The notes beneath the pieces were generated by a model. It searched no databases. It worked only from the letters and a program-made list of their open reading frames with translations, and was not told the origin of the DNA. Shown piece by piece: positions 44,811 through 52,252 of a DNA stretch of 64,000 bases; position 1 is the first letter of the stretch; the number at the start of each line of letters is the position of its first letter. The DNA comes from JAAZGD01 sp964489555 (lineage in GTDB: Bacteria; Bacillota; Clostridia; Peptostreptococcales; Anaerovoracaceae): the NCBI GenBank assembly GCA_964489555.1, contig CAZAZF010000001.1:124001-188000 (forward strand), in the 5' to 3' direction. The position numbers were made by a program, and so were the translations under genes.

Positions 44811-45533
44811 CTATGATCCAATAATACGATCAACGATTTTGCTAAAATTCTCATAAATGTAAGTGCCCTTCTTATAGACAATCGGTAATCCGTAGTTGGA
44901 GGAAATATTGATGTTCTCGTCGTATTGGATTACGCCAACAATCGGGATTCTTATTAATTTGGATATTTCCTGGATGCCCGGCACCATTCCCTGACTCATC
45001 AACCTGGCAATGGCCTTATTCACCACACAACATCGATTTCGGATTCCCAAATCCCCCAGAAAACGATCCATATGATCCGCATCTCTTATGGCAGCATAGT
45101 CGGGCAGGGTCACAATCACTCCCAAATCAGCCCCTGCTGCTGCAACGATTAATCCGTCATTAATACCGGCAGGTCCGTCTATAATAATATAGTCGAACTG
45201 CTTTCGCAGTTTTCGGCAAAGCACTTGCATATGAAGCGGTGTAATTTCGCCATCTTCCCGATTAGGAGAAGCGGCCATAAAGTGTAGTCGGGAAAAAGCT
45301 TTATGTGGAATAATCGCTTGACTGATCCTGCATACACCCGTACACACATCTCGTACATCGTAAACTACTTTATTCTCAAGTCCGAGGGCCAAATCCAGAT
45401 TTCGAAGGCCAAGGTCAAGATCCATCAATAGCACCTGAAAACCACGTTGGGCCAGAATAACACCAACGTTAGCTGCAAAGACGGTTTTACCTGTCCCGCC
45501 CTTTCCTGACGCTATCAATATGACCTCACCCAT
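44811..45533 (-). CDS. MinD/ParA family ATPase
   Basis: A 240-residue deviant Walker A ATPase: GKGGTGKTVFAANVG at the N-terminus, then DLDLGLRNLDLALG and DYIIIDGPAGI. This is the MinD/FlhG branch. The C-terminus (YENFSKIVDRIIGS) could form the short amphipathic helix that binds membranes. No minC or minE is adjacent, so it may be a second MinD-like protein with another partner rather than the cell-division site selector. It lies between radC and rny on the same strand. Confidence 0.85.
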   Translation of the reverse strand: MGEVILIASGKGGTGKTVFAANVGVILAQRGFQVLLMDLDLGLRNLDLALGLENKVVYDVRDVCTGVCRISQAIIPHKAFSRLHFMAASPNREDGEITPLHMQVLCRKLRKQFDYIIIDGPAGINDGLIVAAAGADLGVIVTLPDYAAIRDADHMDRFLGDLGIRNRCCVVNKAIARLMSQGMVPGIQEISKLIRIPIVGVIQYDENINISSNYGLPIVYKKGTYIYENFSKIVDRIIGS

Positions 45534-45637
45534 GTTGTCCTCGCATTGAGTTATTTCGCTATCATATTATAGCATCTTTTGTGGGTAACTGACAATAAAA
45601 TATCCAAAAACCGTGGAAATTTCTGTTAATAAACTCA

Positions 45638-46315
45638 CTAGATCAGATTTTGTTTTTTAAAACTAAAATAAGTGCCGTCACCAATAATAATATGATCCAA
45701 CACCTCAATCCCCAGTATTTCTCCCGCTTCCATCAGTCTTGATGTAATTTGAATATCTTCATCGCTGGGTGTGGTGGACCCGGAAGGATGGTTGTGAACC
45801 AAAATAATTGACTGGGCTGATTTTCGAATGGCGCTGTGGAAAACTTCTCTGGGATGTATGAGGGCAGAGGTTAGCGTCCCCACCGCCACTTGCTCTTTCG
45901 AAAGAATTTCCCCTTTGCAATTCAAGGTAAGAATTCGAAAATTCTCCTTGTTCAGGCTCCTCATTTCTTCCATAAAAAGACCGGCCACAGAATCCGGGTC
46001 GGTGATTTTGCGCCGGTTTTCTTTTGGGCGCGAAGCAATGCGCTTGCCCAGTTCCATAGCCGCCAGAATCTGACAGCCCTTGGCAGGCCCAATGCCTTCC
46101 ATGGCTACGATTTCTTCCCACACCGCTTGAGAAAGCCAGTAAATATCCCGTCCTTCTTTTGCCAACAGTTGCTGCGCCAACTCCAAAGCCGATTTTTTTG
46201 TAGTGCCGGTGCGAATTAATATGGCTAATAGTTCTGCCGTAGATAGAGTTTCCACTCCATATGCCATTAATTTTTCCCTTGGTCGTTCCTCCCGATTCAG
46301 TTCTCTGATGCGCAT
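45638..46315 (-). CDS. radC: RadC family JAB1/MPN+ domain protein
   Basis: A 225-residue protein with an N-terminal HhH-like part (GVETLSTAELLAILIRTGT; AMEGIGPAKGCQILAAMELG) and a C-terminal metalloprotease-like MPN+ domain with HNHPSGSTTPSDED, the JAMM zinc motif. The family's function is unsettled; a DNA-repair role has been disputed. The ribosome binding site (GGGGAGGTG) lies in an inverted repeat. Confidence 0.93.
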   Translation of the reverse strand: MRIRELNREERPREKLMAYGVETLSTAELLAILIRTGTTKKSALELAQQLLAKEGRDIYWLSQAVWEEIVAMEGIGPAKGCQILAAMELGKRIASRPKENRRKITDPDSVAGLFMEEMRSLNKENFRILTLNCKGEILSKEQVAVGTLTSALIHPREVFHSAIRKSAQSIILVHNHPSGSTTPSDEDIQITSRLMEAGEILGIEVLDHIIIGDGTYFSFKKQNLI

Positions 46316-46319
46316 AAAA

Positions 46320-46364
46320 ACACCTCCCCAAACATGATATATAGTATCACATTCAAAGAGGTGT
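46320..46364 (-). promoter_or_regulatory. Inverted repeat that can hide the radC ribosome binding site
   Basis: ACACCTC (46320-46326) pairs with GAGGTGT (46358-46364), with a nested TGATA/TATCA stem in the loop. In the minus-strand mRNA the GAGGTGT arm nearest radC contains the Shine-Dalgarno sequence, so folding would reduce translation. Confidence 0.45.
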
Positions 46365-46383
46365 CCGGTTCTACTTTTTCCGA

Positions 46384-47628
46384 CTATTCATAAGGATGAA
46401 CAAACAGACCACTGGCCAATTTTGGCTCAAACCAGGTGGATTTTGGCGGCATAACTTCTCCCGCATCCGCCACCAATAAAAGGTCCCTTATATCCACAGG
46501 ATGAACCGCAAAAGCCACCTTCATATCCTGATTGCAACGGCGCTCCAGTTCCTCAAGACCACGGATACCGCCAATGAAATCAATGCGCGCATCTCTTCTC
46601 AAATCCTCGATTCCTAAAATAGGTCCAAGAATATAATCCGACAACATAGAAACATCCAGTCCTTGAATCACATCCGAATTTATCATAAATTCTGCTGCTG
46701 TAAGACGATACCATATTCCTTCCAAATACATACCAAAAACATGCTTTTTCTCCGGACGATAAGGTGCTTTCCCCACGGATTCCACCTCAAAACCTTTCTC
46801 CCGCAACCTTTCCAAAAAAGAGGTGACTGACAAGCCGTTTAAATCTTTCACCACTCGATTATAATCAAAGACTTCCAGATGATCCTCCGGAAACACAACC
46901 GCCAAAAAATAATTGTACTCTTCGATTCCGGTATGGTCCGGATTTTCTTCCCGTTTCAATTTACCAATACGTGCCGCAGAAGCACAACGATGATGGCCAT
47001 CGGCAATATACAAAGCCGGGATTTCATCAAATAACTTCCCCATCCGATGTATGACTTTTTTGTCTTCCAACTTGTACAAAGCATGAGCCACTCCATCTTT
47101 TCCCACGATTTCATATAAGGGAGAGTTCTTTTCCATCCACTCCATCATGTGATCGTTGATCTCCGGCTGACTTCGATAAGTTAAAAAAACCGGCTCTGTA
47201 TGAGCTCCGCAGGCTTGAAAGTGCCTCACTCGATCCTCTTCCTTTTCCACTCTGGTAAACTCATGCCGTTTGATAATGCCTTTTTCATACTCTTCCACAG
47301 AAACCGTGGCCACCACACCCACCTGTTTTCTTCCATCCATGATTTGCTGATACAAGTAATAACAGGGCTCTTTTTCCAATTCCAGGATTCCTTTTTTTTC
47401 AAAGGCTTTCAAGTTTTCCCCGGCTTTCTGATATACCAATTCGCTGTACGCAGATATTTCTTTCGGCAAATCAATCTCCGCACGTGAAATGTGCAAAAAA
47501 CTGGCTGAATTTCCTTCTGCCATTTTTTCAGCTTCCTCCCGGTTCATCACATCATAAGGTAGGGCCATTACCCTTTCCGCCCACTCCGCCTTTGGCCTTA
47601 AACCTCGAAAAGGTCTCACTGTTGCCAT
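46384..47628 (-). CDS. DUF1015 family protein
   Basis: A 414-residue cytoplasmic protein of a widespread family without known function. Recognisable segments are VRPFRGLRP with VMALPYDVMNREEA at the start, EFTRVEKEEDRVRHFQACGAHTEPVFL in the middle, and IADGHHRCASAARIG, a conserved histidine/aspartate motif that could bind metal or nucleotide. Another conserved stretch lies near the C-terminus (AVHPVDIRDLLLVADAGEVMPPKSTWFEPK). It overlaps the end of cmk by 13 bases. In other bacteria this family is found near serine or sugar-acid metabolism; nothing here narrows it. Confidence 0.85.
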   Translation of the reverse strand: MATVRPFRGLRPKAEWAERVMALPYDVMNREEAEKMAEGNSASFLHISRAEIDLPKEISAYSELVYQKAGENLKAFEKKGILELEKEPCYYLYQQIMDGRKQVGVVATVSVEEYEKGIIKRHEFTRVEKEEDRVRHFQACGAHTEPVFLTYRSQPEINDHMMEWMEKNSPLYEIVGKDGVAHALYKLEDKKVIHRMGKLFDEIPALYIADGHHRCASAARIGKLKREENPDHTGIEEYNYFLAVVFPEDHLEVFDYNRVVKDLNGLSVTSFLERLREKGFEVESVGKAPYRPEKKHVFGMYLEGIWYRLTAAEFMINSDVIQGLDVSMLSDYILGPILGIEDLRRDARIDFIGGIRGLEELERRCNQDMKVAFAVHPVDIRDLLLVADAGEVMPPKSTWFEPKLASGLFVHPYE

Positions 47629-48275
47629 TGATTAATTTCCTCCATAATTCGGGTTACAACTTCTCTAATAGTCATTTGAGTGGTGTCCAATAAAAGCGCA
47701 TCCTCGGCCTTCTTCAAGGGATTCAGAACTCGAGTGCTGTCATTATAATCCCTTTCTCTCATATCCGACAGCACTTGGGAATAATCTACTTTTTCTCCCT
47801 TTTCTACCAGCTCCAAATACCTTCTTCTGGCTCGCTCTTCATCGGTGGCGGTAATAAAAAATTTGATTTCCGCATTTGGAAATACATTGGTGCCGATGTC
47901 CCGACCATCCATAATAACGCTTTTGTGTCGTCCCATTTCTCTTTGCATCTCCACCAGCTTTTCTCGAACAACAGATAATGCCGAGCAAGCGGAAGCCATG
48001 CGTGATACCTGCGATGTACGAATCACATCCGACACATCCTCCCCATCCAGAAAAGTGCGCCCATTTTTAAAATCAATTTGAGTTTTATCCAACAACTTCT
48101 CCAAAGCAATCAGATTTTCGGGGAGAACTTGTTCCCGGATCATTTTATACCCCACTGCTCGATACATGGCCCCGGTGTCTATATAATCAATTCCCAAAGC
48201 TCTGGCCACTTCCTTGGCAATGGTGCTTTTCCCTGCGCCGGAGGGCCCGTCTATAGCGATTCTAATTAGGTTCAT
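47616..48275 (-). CDS. cmk: Cytidylate kinase
   Basis: A 219-residue CMP kinase with the P loop AIDGPSGAGKSTIAKEVA, DTGAMYRAV, the substrate segment SRMASACSALSVVR and DGRDIGTNVFPNAEIKFF. It phosphorylates CMP and dCMP. It lies six bases after nrdR, linking two nucleotide-supply genes. Confidence 0.97.
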   Translation of the reverse strand: MNLIRIAIDGPSGAGKSTIAKEVARALGIDYIDTGAMYRAVGYKMIREQVLPENLIALEKLLDKTQIDFKNGRTFLDGEDVSDVIRTSQVSRMASACSALSVVREKLVEMQREMGRHKSVIMDGRDIGTNVFPNAEIKFFITATDEERARRRYLELVEKGEKVDYSQVLSDMRERDYNDSTRVLNPLKKAEDALLLDTTQMTIREVVTRIMEEINQWQQ

Positions 48276-48281
48276 GCCGCA

Positions 48282-48740
48282 TTACTCCTTTTTTGAAAGA
48301 AGTTTTTCCACTTCAGCCACAAACGTATTGACATCCGTGAATTGACGATACACAGAAGCAAAACGGACGTATGCCACCTCATCCACATCCTTGAGTTTTT
48401 CCATAATCAGCTCTCCGATAAAAGCGCTGTTCACTTCTTTTTCCATCATATTATTAAGGCCTCGTTCAATTTCATTTACAATTCTTTCAATTTCTGCCAT
48501 GGGAACCGGCCTTTTTTCGCAGGCTTTGATGATACCTGAAAGCACCTTTCCGCGATCAAAGGGCTCTCTCCGACCATCTTTTTTAACCACCATCAATGTC
48601 ATTTCTTCTATTTTTTCATAGGTGGTAAATCGCTTATTACATTGATCACATTCTCTTCTCCGGCGTATGGCATGGCCTTCCTCTGTATGTCGAGAATCGA
48701 TTACCTTGGTGTCCGGGTGCTCACAAAAGGGGCATTTCAT
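48282..48740 (-). CDS. nrdR: Transcriptional repressor NrdR
   Basis: A 152-residue protein with an N-terminal zinc ribbon (CPFCEHPDTKV, then RRRECDQCNKRFTTYE) and a C-terminal ATP-cone domain (VVKKDGRREPFDRGKVLSGI). It represses ribonucleotide reductase genes in response to dATP/ATP. I chose the ATG at 48740 to give the conserved MKCPFC start. No ribonucleotide reductase gene is in view. Confidence 0.96.
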   Translation of the reverse strand: MKCPFCEHPDTKVIDSRHTEEGHAIRRRRECDQCNKRFTTYEKIEEMTLMVVKKDGRREPFDRGKVLSGIIKACEKRPVPMAEIERIVNEIERGLNNMMEKEVNSAFIGELIMEKLKDVDEVAYVRFASVYRQFTDVNTFVAEVEKLLSKKE

Positions 48741-48803
48741 TCCTATCATCACCTCCGATGTAGTTTGATGGAGTCATTATACAATATCTAGTGGGTTCTG
48801 TAA

Positions 48804-48842
48804 ACAAAGAGCGAATGGTTGTGGTTCCATTCGCTCTTTTGT
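48804..48842. terminator. Terminator between the trigger-factor-like lipoprotein and nrdR
   Basis: Stem GAGCGAATGG / CCATTCGCTC with an 8-base loop, flanked by A- and T-rich ends in both directions. On the minus strand it lies upstream of the lipoprotein gene's end and downstream of the nrdR promoter side, so on that strand it follows the lipoprotein stop by about 35 bases. Confidence 0.75.
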
Positions 48843-48874
48843 ATTTTCAAACCATAGATTCTTGTAGCTTCTGC

Positions 48875-49954
48875 CTATGCCGGAAAAGTTACATTAGTTT
48901 CTACCAACCAATCGATTACTTTCTTTAGAAGTAGTGTCATCAGAATATTGTCTTTACCCACGGTATCTTCAAAAGATTCTCCATAAGCTTGCTTAAATTC
49001 ATCCTGAGAAGAAAACCCTTCTTCCGCCAACATTTCCATTATGCCTTCCTTATATTCCTGATCGGAAATCTCAATGCCCTCATTTCGGGCAATGGTGTAA
49101 AGAATCATCTCCTGCTTCACTACCACTTCCGCCTGTTGCTTCACATAGTCTTCAAATTCCTCCTCATTCATCCCCACATAACTCGTTAGGAATTCTTCCA
49201 TTTCCATATTATAGTAAGATGCATAAGATTGGTAATATTCATAATTTTGGTCTATTTTGCGCTGAACTTCTTTTTCAGGATAAGATATTACTTCGGAAGC
49301 CTCAACTACTTTTAACCAAACTTCATTTTGGACTCGAGTGAGTTCCTGCTTTTCCTTTTCCTCATAGATCTTGCTTTCCAATGCGCCCAAGTATTCCTCT
49401 ATGTTCTTGTACTCACTATTGGTTCGGACAAAGTTTTCTGAAAATTCCGGAACAACCAAGTCCCCTTCTTTGTAATGAATGGTTATATCGAAAACGGCTT
49501 CAGCGCCCCGCAAGGTTTCCGCGTGATAGTCTGCCGGGAATGTTACATCAATAGAAAAAGAACTTCCTATAGTTTGTCCCATTATTTGGTCTTCAAACCC
49601 CGGAATCATATTTCCTGATCCCAAAAGCAGATTTTGGCCCACTGCCGTTCCTCCGTCAAACAACACCCCATCAATGCTTCCACTAAAATCAATGTTTACC
49701 GTGTCCCCATTGTAAACCTTCCCAGTGGTAATTCGGGCCGGCTTGGCCGCTGCATTTAGAATTCCCTCGATGGCCGCATCCACATCTTCCGGAGTTACCG
49801 TCACCTCTTCATAAACCACATCAAGACCTGTATAAGCCCCAACCTCGATGTATTCTGACAAATCGAAATCATAAACTTTTGATTCGCCACCGCATCCTGA
49901 CATCGTAAGAATCAAACACAAGGCCAGGATGCTTGCTGTTATTTTATTCTTCAT
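48875..49954 (-). CDS. Exported trigger-factor-like peptidyl-prolyl isomerase lipoprotein
   Basis: A 359-residue lipoprotein with a signal peptide and lipobox LTMSGC. The mature part has an FKBP-type isomerase domain with the trigger factor pattern GDTVNIDFSGSIDGVLFDGG, LGSGNMIPGFEDQIMG and VTFPADYHAETLRGAEAVFDI, then a helical C-terminal chaperone region. The ribosome-binding N-terminal domain of true trigger factor is absent. It probably helps fold exported proteins on the outer face of the membrane. I chose the ATG at 49954 behind GACAAAGGAGTGCT. A perfect 8-bp hairpin (GAGAACCA/TGGTTCTC, 49973-49993) separates it from rplT. Confidence 0.86.
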   Translation of the reverse strand: MKNKITASILALCLILTMSGCGGESKVYDFDLSEYIEVGAYTGLDVVYEEVTVTPEDVDAAIEGILNAAAKPARITTGKVYNGDTVNIDFSGSIDGVLFDGGTAVGQNLLLGSGNMIPGFEDQIMGQTIGSSFSIDVTFPADYHAETLRGAEAVFDITIHYKEGDLVVPEFSENFVRTNSEYKNIEEYLGALESKIYEEKEKQELTRVQNEVWLKVVEASEVISYPEKEVQRKIDQNYEYYQSYASYYNMEMEEFLTSYVGMNEEEFEDYVKQQAEVVVKQEMILYTIARNEGIEISDQEYKEGIMEMLAEEGFSSQDEFKQAYGESFEDTVGKDNILMTLLLKKVIDWLVETNVTFPA

Positions 49955-49972
49955 AGCACTCCTTTGTCTCAC

Positions 49973-49993
49973 GAGAACCAAGGGCTGGTTCTC
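49973..49993 (-). terminator. Hairpin at the rplT stop codon, weak terminator or processing stem
   Basis: Perfect 8-bp stem GAGAACCA / TGGTTCTC with a 5-base loop. It lacks a T run on the minus strand, so it may act as an mRNA-stabilising or partial stop element between rplT and the lipoprotein gene. Confidence 0.4.
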
Positions 49994-50352
49994 TATTTGT
50001 TCACTGCCTTTTTGGCTGTTTCACAAAGTTGGGCAAACCCAATTTGATCATAGATTGCCATCTCAGACAACATCTTACGATTCACATCAACATTAGACTT
50101 CTTCAACCCATCCATCAAACGAGAATAAGAAATTCCGTTCATGCGGGCTCCCGCATTGATTCGGGCAATCCACAACCTTCTGAAATCTCTTTTTCGGTTC
50201 TTTCTTCCCACATACGCACTACGAAGAGCCCGCATCACTGCAGTATTGGCCACTTTAAATTGACGCCCTTTTGCGCCATAAAATCCCTTCGCTTGCTTTA
50301 ATACCTTTTTATGCCTTTTATGGGCGTTTAATCCCTTTTTTACTCTTGCCAT
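49993..50352 (-). CDS. rplT: 50S ribosomal protein L20
   Basis: A 119-residue, strongly basic protein with the L20 start ARVKKGLNAHKRHKKVLKQAKGFYGAKG and the conserved RDFRRLWIARINAGAR. It is an early 23S rRNA-binding protein and, in the Bacillus type of this operon, the repressor of infC-rpmI-rplT through the leader. Confidence 0.98.
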   Translation of the reverse strand: MARVKKGLNAHKRHKKVLKQAKGFYGAKGRQFKVANTAVMRALRSAYVGRKNRKRDFRRLWIARINAGARMNGISYSRLMDGLKKSNVDVNRKMLSEMAIYDQIGFAQLCETAKKAVNK

Positions 50353-50376
50353 TGTTCATTCCCTCCAAAAAAAAAA

Positions 50377-50577
50377 TTATTTTGCCATCGATCTTAACAT
50401 TCTTTTCAAATCTGCACTGGTCAATGTAGTGGCTTTTCGTAAGCCTCTTTTTCGTTTGGCTGTTTTTTTAGTAAGAATGTGACTCTTAAACGCCTTGTTT
50501 CTTTTCAGCTTGCCAGTACCTGTTAACTTTAATCTTTTGCAGGCCCCTCGATGGGACTTCATTTTGTTTTTTGCCAT
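50377..50577 (-). CDS. rpmI: 50S ribosomal protein L35
   Basis: A 66-residue basic protein with the L35 pattern KMKSHRGACKRLKLTGTGKLKRNKAFKSH. It lies between infC and rplT, the invariant order. Confidence 0.98.
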   Translation of the reverse strand: MAKNKMKSHRGACKRLKLTGTGKLKRNKAFKSHILTKKTAKRKRGLRKATTLTSADLKRMLRSMAK

Positions 50578-50609
50578 TTCTTATGTCTTCCTTTCCAATA
50601 TAATCTGAT

Positions 50610-51152
50610 CTATTCCGAGGATGGCTCTTTCTTTTCCGGTTTTTCCTGTTTGGGAGCCATAATCATAATAAGGCTTCTTCCCTCAAATACCGAAGGTTTT
50701 TCAACCACGCCCACATCATCCAGAAACCCGGCAAACCGATTCATTACCTCTTTGCCTTTTTCAACATAATCTCTTTCTCTCCCACGAAATCGAAGACTGA
50801 CCTTCAACTTGTCCCCTTCCTTCAGAAATTTCGATGCTGTGTTTGCTTTCACCTTGATGTCATGATCCTCAATAAAGGTGGATAACCGAATTTCTTTTAC
50901 TTCGGTGGTCTTCTGTTTTTTCTTGGCCTCTTTTTCTTTCTTTTGGAGATCATAACGATATTTTCCATAGTCCAAGATTTTGCACACAGGGGGATTTGCA
51001 TTTGGAGAGATGTTCACCAAATCCAAATTCCGCTCAGCTGCCAGGTCCAAAGCTTCTGCTCTGCTCATTACACCTAACATAGTTCCATCTTCATCAATTA
51101 CGCGAAGTTCTTTGTCACGAATTTCTTCGTTAATTTGGTTCTCCTTACTAAT
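50610..51152 (-). CDS. infC: Translation initiation factor IF-3, AUU start
   Basis: A 180-residue IF-3 beginning ISKENQINEEIRDKELRVIDEDG with the C-terminal domain carrying IKVKANTASKFLKEGDKLKVSLRFRGRE. The frame also has an ATG 18 bases upstream, but that ATG overlaps the Shine-Dalgarno AGGAGGTG. The start that fits the ribosome binding site (seven-base spacing) and the known family N-terminus is ATT at 51152-51150. IF-3 rejects non-canonical start codons, so an AUU start makes its own synthesis self-limiting, as in other bacteria. Confidence 0.95.
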   Translation of the reverse strand: MSKENQINEEIRDKELRVIDEDGTMLGVMSRAEALDLAAERNLDLVNISPNANPPVCKILDYGKYRYDLQKKEKEAKKKQKTTEVKEIRLSTFIEDHDIKVKANTASKFLKEGDKLKVSLRFRGRERDYVEKGKEVMNRFAGFLDDVGVVEKPSVFEGRSLIMIMAPKQEKPEKKEPSSE

Positions 51153-51173
51153 TGGTATGCACCTCCTCATAAT

Positions 51174-51199
51174 AAAAAACGGACACGAGAGTCGTATCC
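51174..51199 (-). terminator. Attenuator in the infC-rpmI-rplT leader
   Basis: On the minus strand GGATACGA pairs with TCGTGTCC (one G-U) around a CTC loop, followed by six T. It ends about 20 bases before the infC start and lies inside the 5' leader, together with a second hairpin TGATCC/GGATCA. The layout matches L20-controlled leaders of Firmicutes. Confidence 0.75.
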
Positions 51200-51295
51200 G
51201 CCATTGATCCTAAGGATCATCACACACTTTTGTATGAACCCCAATCGCCGAAGCCATTCAGGTGAGAAGCGGAAACTTCTACTTTCTACTCAACA

Positions 51296-51324
51296 AACAT
51301 ACCATCTCATACAAATTCTGTCAA
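51296..51324 (-). promoter_or_regulatory. Sigma-A promoter of infC-rpmI-rplT
   Basis: On the minus strand TTGACA (51324-51319), a 17-base spacer and TATGTT (51301-51296). The predicted start gives a leader of about 137 bases before infC. Confidence 0.8.
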
Positions 51325-51358
51325 GGAAAATTCAAAAAAAGTGTTGGCACAAAAGTTC

Positions 51359-51372
51359 AGAACAAATGTTTA
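51359..51372. promoter_or_regulatory. LexA (SOS) box upstream of lexA
   Basis: AGAACAAATGTTTA fits the Gram-positive SOS box GAACNNNNGTTY. It is 66 bases upstream of the lexA start, in the divergent region with infC, as expected for autorepression. Confidence 0.8.
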
Positions 51373-51437
51373 CACAGCCTTCTTTTTATGATAAACTAAA
51401 CAAAAATGAAGGACCTCCATGGAAAGGAAGTGATGGG

Positions 51438-52088
51438 ATGGAGATTCTAAAAAAACGAGAAATCGCTATACTTGACTATATGCAATCTGAAATCCGACGG
51501 AAAGGATATCCTCCTACCGTGAGAGAAATTTGTAGCGCACTGGGGATTAAATCTACCTCTACTACCCACAAGGACATCGAAAATCTGGTGCACAAAGGGT
51601 ACATCGTGAAAGATCCCGCAAAACCAAGAGCTTTAATGATTGTAAATCCGGAAAAGAATTCGGACCAAAAGTCAAGAACCGGATATGAAAGAGAGTTTGC
51701 TCCGCAAGTAATCGAGATTCCCGTAGTAGGCCGGGTGGCTGCAGGAACACCTATTCTTGCGGAAGAAAATATTCAGGATACCTTTCCTGTGCCCGTTCGA
51801 TATATAGGCCAAGGAATCCACTTCATGCTATCCGTTAAGGGAGATTCCATGATTAACGCCGGAATTCTTGACGGAGACTACATCTTGGTGGAACAAAAGA
51901 ATGTAGCCAACAACGGAGATATCGTGGTGGCCATGGTAGATGGTTTTGAAAGTGAAGCCACTGTTAAAACATTCTACAAAGAAAAAGATCACATTCGTCT
52001 TCAACCGGAAAACGATACCATGTCTCCCCTTCTGGTACAAGACGCCAAAATATTAGGGAAAGTCCGGGGGGTCTTTCGCTATTTCTAA
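51438..52088 (+). CDS. lexA: SOS repressor LexA
   Basis: A 216-residue LexA. A winged HTH at the N-terminus (ILKKREIAILDYMQSEIRRKGYPPTVREICSALGIKSTSTTHK) is followed by the cleavage site in VVGRVAAGTP (Ala-Gly) and the S24 protease domain with the serine of VKGDSMI and the lysine of ATVKTF. RecA filaments trigger its self-cleavage. I chose the ATG at 51438, behind AAGGAAG; the longer upstream frame runs through the promoter and is not coding. Confidence 0.97.
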   Translation: MEILKKREIAILDYMQSEIRRKGYPPTVREICSALGIKSTSTTHKDIENLVHKGYIVKDPAKPRALMIVNPEKNSDQKSRTGYEREFAPQVIEIPVVGRVAAGTPILAEENIQDTFPVPVRYIGQGIHFMLSVKGDSMINAGILDGDYILVEQKNVANNGDIVVAMVDGFESEATVKTFYKEKDHIRLQPENDTMSPLLVQDAKILGKVRGVFRYF

Positions 52089-52116
52089 ATAAGCTACCAG
52101 CTGCTTTTTCAATAAA

Positions 52117-52156
52117 ACCTACAAAAAGATTTTGACGAATCTTTTTGTAGGTTTTT
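52117..52156 (+). terminator. Terminator downstream of lexA
   Basis: A perfect 15-bp stem ACCTACAAAAAGATT / AATCTTTTTGTAGGT with a 6-base loop and a T run on the plus strand. Confidence 0.9.
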
Positions 52157-52164
52157 AAACTAAC

Positions 52165-52193
52165 TTGATCTCTTTTTGCTTGCTTATTATATC
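52165..52193 (+). promoter_or_regulatory. Possible promoter of the DhaL-DegV gene
   Basis: TTGATC, 17-base spacer, TATATC, about 60 bases before the start codon of the fusion gene and just after the lexA terminator. Confidence 0.45.
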
Positions 52194-52252
52194 GGCTGCA
52201 GGGTATAAATAGCCATCGAAGGAATCGTTACTCAAAACAGGGAGGAAAGCGC

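Noticed and set aside
51135..51437. N-terminal extension of lexA
   Set aside because: It would run through the SOS box and antisense to the infC leader; the ATG at 51438 gives the normal LexA length.
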